Positions 46,043 to 55,230 of a stretch of 64,000 nt of DNA are shown in pieces. Both the position numbers and the translations under genes were made by a program. Position 1 is the stretch's first letter. Each line of letters starts with the position of its first letter. The stretch is from Gammaproteobacteria bacterium. GTDB lineage: Bacteria > Pseudomonadota > Gammaproteobacteria > Competibacterales > Competibacteraceae. The notes under the pieces are model-generated. The model was not told the DNA's origin. It saw only the letters and a list, made by a program, of their open reading frames with translations, and did no database searches. The stretch lies in assembly GCA_024234995.1 (NCBI GenBank), contig JACKNF010000002.1, forward strand, positions 270,001 through 334,000. Direction: 5' to 3'.

Positions 46043-46594
46043 ATGATTGCCGCAATTGTGGTGCTGAGTGTAATGGCCGGCGTTTCCGGCTTGTTATTGG
46101 GTTTTGCTGCGGTCCGCTTTAAGGTGGAAGGCGACCCGATTGTTGACAAAATCGACGCCATTTTACCGCAAACCCAGTGCGGGCAATGCGGCTATCCAGG
46201 GTGCCGGCCCTATGCGGAAGCCATCGCCGCTGGTGAAGCGGATATCAACCAATGTCCACCGGGTGGTGAAAACGGTGTCACCGCCTTGGCTGATCTATTG
46301 GGCCGCGATCCCAAGCCGCTCAATGCTGAGCATGGGGCCGTGAAACCGAAAATGGTGGCGGTGATCGACGAGCAGAATTGCATCGGCTGCACTTTGTGCA
46401 TCCAGGCGTGCCCGGTGGACGCCATTCTTGGCGCGGCCAAGCACATGCATACCGTGATTGCCAGCGAGTGTACCGGTTGCGAATTGTGCATCGCTCCCTG
46501 TCCGGTGGATTGCATTGACATGATTCCGGTCGCGCAGACGATCACTACCTGGAAATGGACTTATCCTGCCGTGACCGCTAAAGCTGCCGCATGA
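46043..46594 (+). CDS. rnfB: Rnf complex subunit RnfB
   Basis: A 183-residue ferredoxin-like subunit. A single N-terminal helix (about 3-25) anchors it; CGQCGYPGC near residue 46 and a further Cys bind one [4Fe-4S] cluster, and two ferredoxin motifs follow, CIGCTLCIQACP near 113 and CTGCELCIAPCP near 143. It passes electrons between ferredoxin and the membrane subunits. The stop overlaps the rnfC start by 4 nt. Confidence 0.96.
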   Translation: MIAAIVVLSVMAGVSGLLLGFAAVRFKVEGDPIVDKIDAILPQTQCGQCGYPGCRPYAEAIAAGEADINQCPPGGENGVTALADLLGRDPKPLNAEHGAVKPKMVAVIDEQNCIGCTLCIQACPVDAILGAAKHMHTVIASECTGCELCIAPCPVDCIDMIPVAQTITTWKWTYPAVTAKAAA

Positions 46595-48231
46595 GCCGCT
46601 TGTATCCCTTCCACGGCGGGTTGAAAACCGTTCGCCATAAAACTGAATCCAATCAATGGCCGATCCAGCAGGCTGCCTTGCCGCGCTGGCTGACCGTGCC
46701 GTTGCGTCAGCACATTGGCGCCATTGCCAAACCGCTGGTGCAGGCCGGCGACCGGGTGCTAAAAGGGCAGATGATCGGCCAAGCGGATGGCTATATCAGC
46801 GCTGCCGTTCATGCGCCCACATCCGGAGTAGTGGCAGCAGTGGAGACCCGGCCCGTACCGCATCCTTCCGGGTTGCCAGACCTGTGCGTCGTTATCGACA
46901 GCGACGGTGAGGAGTGCTGGATCGAGCATGAACCGGTGGATTATCGCGCATTGCATCCCAGCGAATTGCGCAATGTCTTGCGTAACGCGGGCATTGTCGG
47001 CTTGGGCGGGGCGGCATTTCCCAGTGCAGTCAAGCTCAATCTCAGCGGGCAGTGCGAACATCTCGATACTTTGATCCTGAATGGCGCTGAATGCGAGCCG
47101 TGGATCACCTGTGATGACCGGTTGATGCGCGAGCGGGCAACCGGCATCGTCGCTGGGTTGCAGGTTATGACCTGCCTGCTCGAACCCCGCGAAGTGCTGA
47201 TTGGCATTGAGGACGACAAGCCGGAAGCCATCGCCGCTATGGCCGAAGCCTGTGCAGGAACCGGCTATCAAGTCCGGCCCATACCGACCCGTTATCCCAG
47301 CGGTAGCGTCAAACAACTGGTTAAGCTGTTGACCGGAAAAGAAACGCCGGTTGAGGGCTTGCCGGTCGATGTCGGGGTGCAGTGCTTCAACGCCGCGACG
47401 GCGTACACCGTTCATCGTGCTATTGATCATGGCGAGCCGGTTATTTCCCGGGTGGTGACGGTGACCGGTCATGTGAGCCAGCCCGGTAATTTCGAAGCGC
47501 TGCTCGGTACATCGTTTGCAGATTTGGTCGAGCAATGCGGCGGTTATCGGGAGGGGGTAGAGCGGTTGATCATGGGCGGACCAATGATGGGGTTTGCCCT
47601 GCACAGTGACGAAGTGCCGCTGACCAAGGCTGCCAACTGCATTCTAGCGGCCAGCGCCGCCGAACTGACCCCGGCGCAGCCGGTGATGCCCTGCATTCGT
47701 TGCGGTGCCTGCGTGGATGTATGCCCTGCAGATCTGCTCCCTCAGCAATTGTATTGGCATGCCCGTGCTAAGGAATTCGATAAGGCACAGGATTACCATC
47801 TGTTTAGCTGCATCGAATGCGGTTGTTGCAGCGCGGTCTGCCCCAGCCATATCCCGCTGGTGCAGTATTACCGTTATGCCAAGAACGAAATCTGGGCGCA
47901 GGAGAAGGAAAAACAAAAGGCTGAGTTAGCCCGGCAACGCCATCAGGCCCGGTTGGAGCGGCTGGAGCGTGAAAAGCAAGAGCGTGAAGCCAAACTGAGG
48001 CAAAAAGCGCCTGCTAAAACGATTAAGGCGGCGGAAGCCAGTGAAGCGGGTATTAAGCTGGATATCGAAGCGGCGGTGGCGCATGCCAAGCCGCACCCTC
48101 CGTCCTCAATCTCCTCCCGCGCAGAGGAGGGGGAGTCTATCACTGACTATTCCGCGAGAACTCCTGCGCTCCCTGTAGCGGAGGGTGGAAACCAGGAACC
48201 TGAACCGCTATCCAGCAAGCAGGACGCCTAA
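46591..48231 (+). CDS. rnfC: Rnf complex subunit RnfC
   Basis: A 546-residue peripheral subunit that exchanges electrons with NAD(H) through FMN and two [4Fe-4S] clusters. The NADH/FMN region (about 130-330) has GLGGAAFPSAVKL and NGAECEPWITCDDRL; cluster motifs CIRCGACVDVCP near residue 368 and CIECGCCSAVCP near 408 are intact. The C-terminus (about 435-546) is a charged Lys/Glu/Arg helix as in other gammaproteobacterial RnfC, but residues about 503-540 are coded by a stretch (48100-48190) with CTCCTC/GAGGAG and CTCCCT/GGAG hairpins that looks like inserted repeat DNA kept in frame. The gap to rnfD is 5 nt. Confidence 0.95.
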   Translation: MSRLYPFHGGLKTVRHKTESNQWPIQQAALPRWLTVPLRQHIGAIAKPLVQAGDRVLKGQMIGQADGYISAAVHAPTSGVVAAVETRPVPHPSGLPDLCVVIDSDGEECWIEHEPVDYRALHPSELRNVLRNAGIVGLGGAAFPSAVKLNLSGQCEHLDTLILNGAECEPWITCDDRLMRERATGIVAGLQVMTCLLEPREVLIGIEDDKPEAIAAMAEACAGTGYQVRPIPTRYPSGSVKQLVKLLTGKETPVEGLPVDVGVQCFNAATAYTVHRAIDHGEPVISRVVTVTGHVSQPGNFEALLGTSFADLVEQCGGYREGVERLIMGGPMMGFALHSDEVPLTKAANCILAASAAELTPAQPVMPCIRCGACVDVCPADLLPQQLYWHARAKEFDKAQDYHLFSCIECGCCSAVCPSHIPLVQYYRYAKNEIWAQEKEKQKAELARQRHQARLERLEREKQEREAKLRQKAPAKTIKAAEASEAGIKLDIEAAVAHAKPHPPSSISSRAEEGESITDYSARTPALPVAEGGNQEPEPLSSKQDA

Positions 48232-48236
48232 ACATC

Positions 48237-49274
48237 ATGCGTTTTAAGATTGTTACGTCTCCACACATTTCACAGGATGTGAGCGTTGGCCAGATGATGC
48301 GCCGCGTGCTGTATGCGATGATTCCCGGCATTGCGGCACTCACTGGGTTTTTCGGCTGGGGTATTCTCATTAATCTGGTGATCGCGACTGCCGTTGCGCT
48401 GCTGGCGGAAACGGTGATGCTGACGGTACGCGGCAGGCCGTTGGCGCTGCATCTCAGCGACTTCAGCGCCGTGGTTACTGCCTGGCTGCTGGCGGTGGCG
48501 CTGCCGCCGCTGGCACCGTGGTGGCTGACAGCCCTTGGTATCTTTTCAGCTGTCGTTGTCGCTAAGCATTTGTACGGAGGGCTGGGCTATAATCCGTTCA
48601 ATCCGGCGATGGTCGGTTATGTGGTGTTGCTGATTTCCTTCCCCCGCGAAATGAGCACTTGGTTAATCCCGCATGGTTTGGGCCAGCCGCATGCCTTGAG
48701 TTTTCTGGAAACGCTGCGGGTAATTTTCAACAGTGAATGGCCGGCGCGTTTTGCCCTGGATGCTTTGACCGGCGCGACCCCGCTGGATGCGTTGCGTACT
48801 CAGATTGGGCTGGGATTGACCGTGACCGGGATTCGCAACAGCCCTGTATTTGGCATCATTGCCGGCCAAGGCTGGGAATGGGCGGCGTTGGGCTTTCTGG
48901 CAGGCGGGTTGTGGCTGGTTTACACTCGGACGGCAGATTGGCGGATTCCGGCTGGGATGCTGGGCGGGCTGGCGATAATTGCCACGATATTCTATCTAGC
49001 CGATCCACAACATTATGCCCCGCCGTGGTTTCATATCTGGAGCGGCGCAGCAATTTTCGGCGCCTTTTTCATTGCCACTGACCCGGTCACCGCCAGCACC
49101 ACTGCGCGTGGCCGGCTGATCTATGGAGCGGGTATCGGTGTCCTGGTGTACATCATTCGCGGCTTTGGCGGCTATCCCGATGGCGTTGCTTTTTCAGTAT
49201 TACTCATGAACATTGCTGCGCCGGCGATTGACCTTTACACCCAGCCCCGGGTGTTTGGAGCCCGGCGCGGATGA
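48237..49274 (+). CDS. rnfD: Rnf complex subunit RnfD
   Basis: A 345-residue integral membrane subunit homologous to NqrB, with about nine or ten helices. It binds flavin covalently: DALTGAT fits the flavin-transferase motif Dxx(S/T)GAT and Thr181 is the expected FMN acceptor. FNPAMVGYVVLLISFP near residue 122 is also characteristic. The stop overlaps the rnfG start (ATGA). ApbE, the enzyme that attaches the FMN, is not in this window. Confidence 0.95.
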   Translation: MRFKIVTSPHISQDVSVGQMMRRVLYAMIPGIAALTGFFGWGILINLVIATAVALLAETVMLTVRGRPLALHLSDFSAVVTAWLLAVALPPLAPWWLTALGIFSAVVVAKHLYGGLGYNPFNPAMVGYVVLLISFPREMSTWLIPHGLGQPHALSFLETLRVIFNSEWPARFALDALTGATPLDALRTQIGLGLTVTGIRNSPVFGIIAGQGWEWAALGFLAGGLWLVYTRTADWRIPAGMLGGLAIIATIFYLADPQHYAPPWFHIWSGAAIFGAFFIATDPVTASTTARGRLIYGAGIGVLVYIIRGFGGYPDGVAFSVLLMNIAAPAIDLYTQPRVFGARRG

Positions 49275-49906
49275 AGAAGATTGCGCGCAGTATGGGCATT
49301 GCCGCCCTGATCCTCACTGGATTCGCCGTGGTTGGTACGGGACTGGTGGCCATCACCTACAGCGGTACCAAAAATATCATTGCCGAGGCGCAACGGGCGG
49401 CGCTGGAGGCCAGCCTCAATCAACTGGTGCCGGCGGATCGTTACGACAACCGGGTGACGGAAGACCGTCTTGACATCGTTGCGCCGGAGTGGCTGGGTAC
49501 CGATCAGCCCGTCACGATTTATCGGGCACGTAAGAATGGTCAACCGGTCGCGCTGTTTGCCACGCCCACTGCGCCGGATGGTTACAGCGGACCCATTCAA
49601 CTGCTGATTGGCGTGTATGCCGATGGAACCCTAGCCGGAGTGCGGGTGTTGGCCCACAAGGAAACGCCGGGCTTGGGCGATGGTATCGAGGCGAGGCGTT
49701 CGCCGTGGATTCTGGCGTTTACCGGCAAGTCGCTGACCGATCCACCTCTGGAGCAGTGGAAGGTGAAAAGGGATGGCGGCGCGTTCGATCAACTGACGGG
49801 CGCGACCATTACGCCACGCGCGGTGGTCAAGGCAGTCCGGCGATTTCTGGAGTATGTCCAGAAGCATCAGGAGCAATTGTTTGCTCCGGCGGCAGGCGCG
49901 AAGTGA
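49271..49906 (+). CDS. rnfG: Rnf complex subunit RnfG
   Basis: A 211-residue subunit with one N-terminal membrane helix (about 8-30) and a periplasmic FMN domain, homologous to NqrC. DQLTGATIT contains the Dxx(S/T)GAT flavinylation motif; Thr179 is the expected acceptor. KETPGLGD near residue 132 is conserved. It lies between rnfD (4-nt overlap) and rnfE (9-nt gap). Confidence 0.95.
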   Translation: MKKIARSMGIAALILTGFAVVGTGLVAITYSGTKNIIAEAQRAALEASLNQLVPADRYDNRVTEDRLDIVAPEWLGTDQPVTIYRARKNGQPVALFATPTAPDGYSGPIQLLIGVYADGTLAGVRVLAHKETPGLGDGIEARRSPWILAFTGKSLTDPPLEQWKVKRDGGAFDQLTGATITPRAVVKAVRRFLEYVQKHQEQLFAPAAGAK

Positions 49907-49915
49907 GGAACAGCT

Positions 49916-50605
49916 ATGAACGAAACCGGCTACTTGAAAATCCTTAAAGACGGTGTTTGGACCCAGAATACCGGATTTGTAGCTTTGCTGGGGTTATGTC
50001 CCTTGCTGGCGGTGTCCAATTCCGTGGTCAATGGACTGGGGCTGGGGTTGGCGACGCTGCTGGTGCTGCTTATTTCTAACGTCGCGGTATCGCTGATCCG
50101 CAATCTAGTGCGGCCCGAGGTGCGGATTCCGGTTTTTGTATTGGTGATTGCCTGCGTGGTGACTGCGGTGGAATTGGCAATGCATGCTTTCCTGCCGGGC
50201 CTGTACACCGTGCTGGGCATATTCATTCCATTGATTGTCACTAATTGCTGTGTAATTGGTCGCGCTGAGGCGTTTGCTTTCAAGCACAAAGTTGCTAAGT
50301 CAGCAGTGGATGGGATCGCGACAGGTCTGGGATTTATGCTGGCGCTGACCCTGCTGGGAGCGGTGCGCGAAGTGGTAGGGCAGGGGACGCTCTTCAGTCA
50401 GGCAGATTTGCTGTTTGGCGAGTTTGGCAAGGAGTTAACGTTGCATCTGGCCGATAACTATCGCGGCTTTCTGCTGGCGATTTTGCCGCCGGGCGCGTTC
50501 ATTGGTTTAGGTTGCCTGATCGCGCTTAAAAATGTCATTGACTCGCGCATCCAGCATCGCGCCACTGCGCAACCAGTGGCAGTGCTAATCGAAGCCAAGC
50601 CTTGA
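49916..50605 (+). CDS. rnfE: Rnf complex subunit RnfE
   Basis: A 229-residue six-helix membrane subunit, homologous to NqrD and paralogous to RnfA, with which it forms an inverted pair around the membrane iron-sulfur cluster. LLGLCPLLAVSNSVVNGLGLG near residue 23 and PLIVTNCCVIGRAEAFA near 105 hold the conserved Cys residues. GAGGAACAGCT precedes the ATG. It ends the rnf operon; 218 nt without a clear gene or terminator follow. Confidence 0.95.
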   Translation: MNETGYLKILKDGVWTQNTGFVALLGLCPLLAVSNSVVNGLGLGLATLLVLLISNVAVSLIRNLVRPEVRIPVFVLVIACVVTAVELAMHAFLPGLYTVLGIFIPLIVTNCCVIGRAEAFAFKHKVAKSAVDGIATGLGFMLALTLLGAVREVVGQGTLFSQADLLFGEFGKELTLHLADNYRGFLLAILPPGAFIGLGCLIALKNVIDSRIQHRATAQPVAVLIEAKP

Positions 50606-50823
50606 ATTCCATATACCTAAGACTGCCGGACATTCCTTAATACACCCTCGCGTGCGTAGGACTGGGGTAACGCATGATCGCTTTTGATGAGTCAGTTTGT
50701 GGCAACCTTGGCGGGTAATCACTCGTTTTGTTGATGCAAGAGTGAATTTTGCTGGGTGGAGCATTTGCCCGTTGGGGCGAATGGCGTTAGATTGACAAGT
50801 CCCCAACCGCAGCCCAAAAGCCC

Positions 50824-51171
50824 ATGTCAAAAATTACTAAAAGCATCTATCGCGTCCTCTTCGTCAACCAAGGCAAGCTTTATGAACTCTATGCCCGGAA
50901 CATTCATCAGGCGGACTTGCATGGCTTTATCGAAGTCGAGGAACTGATTTTCGGTGAGCGTTCCGGCGTATTGGTCAACCCAGCTGAGGAACGGTTGCAG
51001 ACTGAATTTGCCGGTGTGCAGCGGACCTTCATTCCGATGTACTCAGTCGTGCGCATTGATGAGGTGGAACGGGAGGGTGTCAGCAAAATCCGCCCGGCAG
51101 AAGGCGGCGACAATGTAACGCCATTTCCACAACCTGCATTCCCGCCCGGTGGAAACCGGAGCAAGGATTAA
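50824..51171 (+). CDS. DUF1820 family protein
   Basis: A 115-residue soluble protein of a small gammaproteobacterial family. The recognisable core is YRVLFVNQGKLYELYARNIHQADLHGFIEVEEL followed by RTFIPMYSVVRIDEVEREG. The C-terminal 25 residues are Pro- and Gly-rich and variable. Function unknown. No strong Shine-Dalgarno. It is followed 37 nt later by a small membrane-protein gene. Confidence 0.87.
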   Translation: MSKITKSIYRVLFVNQGKLYELYARNIHQADLHGFIEVEELIFGERSGVLVNPAEERLQTEFAGVQRTFIPMYSVVRIDEVEREGVSKIRPAEGGDNVTPFPQPAFPPGGNRSKD

Positions 51172-51208
51172 AGCTGTTTTGGCAACGCTTTCTTAAACAG
51201 AGGTCATC

Positions 51209-51400
51209 ATGGAAACGGCAGCATGGTGGGAAGTGCTACTGGGTGGAGTAGCGGCGTTACTGGTGATTTTGTGGTTCCGGCCCGGTATCAAGGCCGCTAT
51301 CGAGCGCGGCAAAACGGCCAAGAAAGACTGGCCAGCGGTATTGATCCCCATTGGTTTGGTGGTGCTGTTCGTGATTTTACTGATTCAGATGGTACGCTGA
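51209..51400 (+). CDS. Small two-helix membrane protein, unknown
   Basis: A 63-residue protein with two hydrophobic helices (about residues 6-24 and 44-62) joined by a basic cytoplasmic loop (RPGIKAAIERGKTAKKDW). GAGG lies about 6 nt before the ATG, supporting a real gene. I do not recognise a family. It may be co-transcribed with the DUF1820 gene. Confidence 0.7.
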   Translation: METAAWWEVLLGGVAALLVILWFRPGIKAAIERGKTAKKDWPAVLIPIGLVVLFVILLIQMVR

Positions 51401-51551
51401 AATAACTGCCGGTGCTGGCATTCTGGTCAGTGTCTCTATCGTAGTAACTGGTTCTTTAATCATTTCAAAATAAAACAATCCCCTGAAAATGCCGCAATTC
51501 TAAGATAGGAAAAGATTCAATTTTTTGCGGCAAATCAGGAAAGGCATTTAC
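51401..51551. other. Leading part of the livJ upstream region
   Basis: These bases plus the repeat cluster that follows make a 386-nt gene-free stretch. This part is AT-rich (AATCATTTCAAAATAAAACA near 51457) and probably holds the livJ promoter or a CRISPR-leader-like remnant; no coding sequence is evident and no cas gene lies within the window. Confidence 0.5.
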
Positions 51552-51760
51552 GTTTCACCCGTCATCATGGGCAGATGTGGATGGAAATATATTGCTGTGA
51601 TTGATTTTGCTGCTTTCGCCTATCATGATTGGTAGGCGCGGATTGAAAAAAACCTTAGGTTTTTTCCAGATTCGCCCGCCATCATGGGCGGACGTGGATT
51701 AAAACGAACATCATCTTAGTGATGTTTCGCCCGCCATTATGGGCGGGTGCGGATTGAAAC
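51552..51760. CRISPR. Degenerate CRISPR-like cluster of four 37-nt repeats
   Basis: Four 37-nt units lie at 51552-51588, 51613-51649, 51669-51705 and 51724-51760. The last is the cleanest: GTTTC, then a CGCCCGCCAT / ATGGGCGGGTG stem, then CGGATTGAAAC, ending in the ATTGAAAC tag typical of many type I and III CRISPR repeats. The ends of the first three decay to ATGGAAAT, ATTGAAAA and ATTAAAAC. Unit 2 keeps its stem by paired changes (CGCCTA / TAGGCG for CGCCCG / CGGGTG). The linkers are only 24, 19 and 18 nt, too short for ordinary spacers, and no cas genes are present. It may be a relic array, or a repeat family with another use in the livJ leader. Confidence 0.55.
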
Positions 51761-51786
51761 CCAACTCATATCCAAGGAGTGTATTT

Positions 51787-52926
51787 ATGAATCATCCTTC
51801 CTTTCCTCGTTGCCTGTTGGCGGTAGCTCTGGCTGGGGGCTTGAGCCTGAGCAACTTGGCTGGTGCTGTTGACACGATCAAGATCGGTATCGCGGGTCCG
51901 ATGACCGGTGGCTATGCCGCATTTGGTGAGCAATTCTGGCGTGGCGCTAGCCAGGCGGCTGAGGACATCAATGCTGCTGGCGGTATCGACGGCAAGCAGA
52001 TTGAGCTGGTCAAGGGTGATGATGCCTGCGAACCTAAGCAGGCGACAGCCGTTGCTAACCGGTTGCTGGACCAGGACAAGGTGGCAGCTGTCGTTGGCCA
52101 CTTCTGTTCTTCCTCCACCATCCCGGCTTCCGAAGTTTATGCCGATGCAGGTGTCTTGGTGATTACCCCCGGTTCCACCAATCCCCAAGTGACCGAGCGT
52201 GGTCTGCCAACAGTGTTCCGCATGTGCGGACGTGATGACCAGCAGGGTCCTTTGGCCGCTGATTTCATCGTCAACGAACTTAAAGCCAAGAAAATCGCCG
52301 TGGTGCATGATAAGGACACCTACGGACAGGGCATCGCCGATGCGATGCGCGCCCGGCTGAAGGAATTGAACGCCGACGACCGGGTTGTACTGTACGAGGG
52401 ACTGACCCGCGGTGAAAAGGACTTCAACGCCTTGGTAACCAAGATCAAGGCAGCGGATGCAGATACAGTGTATTTCGGTGGTCTGTACAACGAAGCGGGG
52501 CCGCTGCTGCGGCAATTGCGTGAGCAGGGCCTGAAAGTCAACTTTCTTTCCGGTGATGGCAGTCTCGATCCAGCCATTGTTACCACGGCCGGTGGTCCGC
52601 AGTTTGTCGAGGGCGCTTACATGACCTCGGTTCGCGAGGCGCGCAACATTGCTTCTAGCCAGGACGTGGTCAAGAAAATGAAGGAGGCTGGCTTTGACCC
52701 CGCTGGCTTCACTCTGTATGCCTACGCCGCGCTGGAAGCCATTGCCGCCAGCATGAATGGCGCCAAGACCGGTGACGGTATGAAACTGGCCGAATGGCTC
52801 AAGGCCCACACTGTGCCGACCGTACTGGGTCCTAAGACCTGGGATGCCAAAGGTGATCTCAACGAAACCAGTTTCTCGCTGTTCGTTTGGGGGCCGGACG
52901 GTAATTATACGGAAATGCAGAAGTAA
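51787..52926 (+). CDS. livJ: Branched-chain amino acid ABC transporter substrate-binding protein
   Basis: A 379-residue periplasmic binding protein for leucine, isoleucine and valine or similar amino acids. Residues 1-27 are a Sec signal peptide ending NLAGA; the mature part begins VDTIKIGIAGPMTGGYAAFG. The Leu/Ile/Val-binding fold follows with GDDACEPKQATAVANRL, a ligand-loop GHFCSSSTIPAS and two Cys expected to form the usual disulfide. AAGGAG is 7 nt before ATG 51787; the longer frame begins inside the last CRISPR-like repeat. First gene of livJHMGF. Exact ligand not determinable. Confidence 0.93.
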   Translation: MNHPSFPRCLLAVALAGGLSLSNLAGAVDTIKIGIAGPMTGGYAAFGEQFWRGASQAAEDINAAGGIDGKQIELVKGDDACEPKQATAVANRLLDQDKVAAVVGHFCSSSTIPASEVYADAGVLVITPGSTNPQVTERGLPTVFRMCGRDDQQGPLAADFIVNELKAKKIAVVHDKDTYGQGIADAMRARLKELNADDRVVLYEGLTRGEKDFNALVTKIKAADADTVYFGGLYNEAGPLLRQLREQGLKVNFLSGDGSLDPAIVTTAGGPQFVEGAYMTSVREARNIASSQDVVKKMKEAGFDPAGFTLYAYAALEAIAASMNGAKTGDGMKLAEWLKAHTVPTVLGPKTWDAKGDLNETSFSLFVWGPDGNYTEMQK

Positions 52927-52939
52927 TCCCTGCCTCTCT

Positions 52940-52962
52940 GCCCTCCCCTGGCGGGGGAGGGC
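52940..52962 (+). terminator. Hairpin between livJ and livH
   Basis: GCCCTCCCC (52940-52948) pairs perfectly with GGGGAGGGC (52954-52962) around a 5-nt loop, 13 nt after the livJ stop. No T-tract follows. Such hairpins between binding-protein and permease genes usually stabilise the upstream mRNA so that the binding protein is made in excess. It also fits the CTC-rich repeat family of this window. Confidence 0.65.
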
Positions 52963-53002
52963 CGCCGCTTCTTCCTATCATTCACTCGGCAACCTGATCC
53001 GC

Positions 53003-53919
<917 letters not shown>

Positions 53920-53920
<1 letters not shown>

Positions 53921-55230
53921 TGCCGTTCACTACTGCATTACCCGCTACCACTGGAGTCCGTTGGACTCTGGTTTTCCGTCAAGCCGTTCTGGAAGCAACG
54001 GCTGCTTTCGCACTGGCGCTCTTGCTACTGGGTCCCATTGTTGGCCTGGTGCTGGATGGCTATGAAGTCAAGAATGAATTGCAACGCCCGTTGCTGATCG
54101 CTGCGATCATCGCTATAGGCCGGTTCCTGGTGGCCCTGGCGATGCATACGCCAGCCGGGCAGGCTATGCTCGAACGATTTAACGCCCGCCGCCGCCAGCC
54201 GGGCGTGCTGGTGGTCAGCATCCCGGAGAGCAACCGGCAACGCTGGTGGTTGCTGGTCATTATCGCCCTTGCTCTGAGCTTGCCGTTTTTGGCCAGTAAA
54301 TATTGGCTGACCGTGCTGATCCAAGCCATGATCTATGTGTTGCTAGGTCTGGGTCTAAATATCGTGGTTGGGCTGGCTGGCTTGCTCGATCTCGGTTATG
54401 TCGCTTTCTATGCGGTTGGTGCTTACGGGTTAGCCCTGGGCGCGCAGTATCTCGATCTGGGTTTCTGGAGCGCGCTACCGCTGGCAGCAATGCTGGCAGC
54501 GCTGTTTGGCTGCATACTCGGCTTCCCAGTGTTACGGATGCATGGTGATTACTTGGCGATTGTTACCTTGGGCTTTGGCGAGATCATTCGCCTGGTGCTG
54601 AACAACTGGCTGGAATTCACCGGCGGCCCTAACGGTGTCGCTGCTCCAGCCCCGCAATTGTTCGGTCTGGAATTCACCCGCACCGCCAAGGAGGGGGGGG
54701 TGCCCTTTCATGAATATTTCCAAATTGCTTACGATCCAACGCACCGCTTTATCTTTATCTATTTAGCGCTGTTTCTGATCGTCTGCCTGATGGTGGTGGT
54801 GGTCACCCGCCTGCGTAACATGCCGGTAGGCCGTGCTTGGGAGGCGTTGCGCGAGGATGAAATCGCTTGCCGTGCGTTGGGTATCAACCACGTCCTGGTT
54901 AAATTGTCGGCTTTCATGATGGGGGCGACCGTCGGTGGTATCGCTGGGGTATTCTTTGCAACGTACCAAGGCTTCATCAACCCGACCTCATTCAATTTTT
55001 TCGAATCGGCGTTGATTGTCGCCATTGTGGTGCTGGGCGGATTGGGTTCCACCACGGGAGTGATTGTAGCGGCGGTGGTTCTGACCATTTTACCTGAGTT
55101 ATTGCGCGCCTTTGCTGACTATCGGGTATTTACCTTCGGCGTGCTGATGGTGTTGATGATGATCTGGCGGCCACGAGGCTTGATCCGCCCAAGGCGGCGT
55201 GCTTTCGAGGTCAAAGGGTTGTGCCCATGA
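53920..55230 (+). CDS. livM: Branched-chain amino acid ABC transporter permease LivM
   Basis: A 436-residue second permease. The first 110 residues are the extra N-terminal part typical of proteobacterial LivM; the core has GLGLNIVVGLAGLLDLGYVAFYAVG near residue 143 and the coupling loop RAWEALREDEIACRALGIN near 305. ATG 53920 shares bases with the livH stop and is preferred over GTG three bases earlier. The stop overlaps livG by 4 nt. Confidence 0.95.

Noticed and set aside
46759..47604. 281-codon open frame antisense to rnfC
   Set aside because: Shadow of the real gene; no motif.
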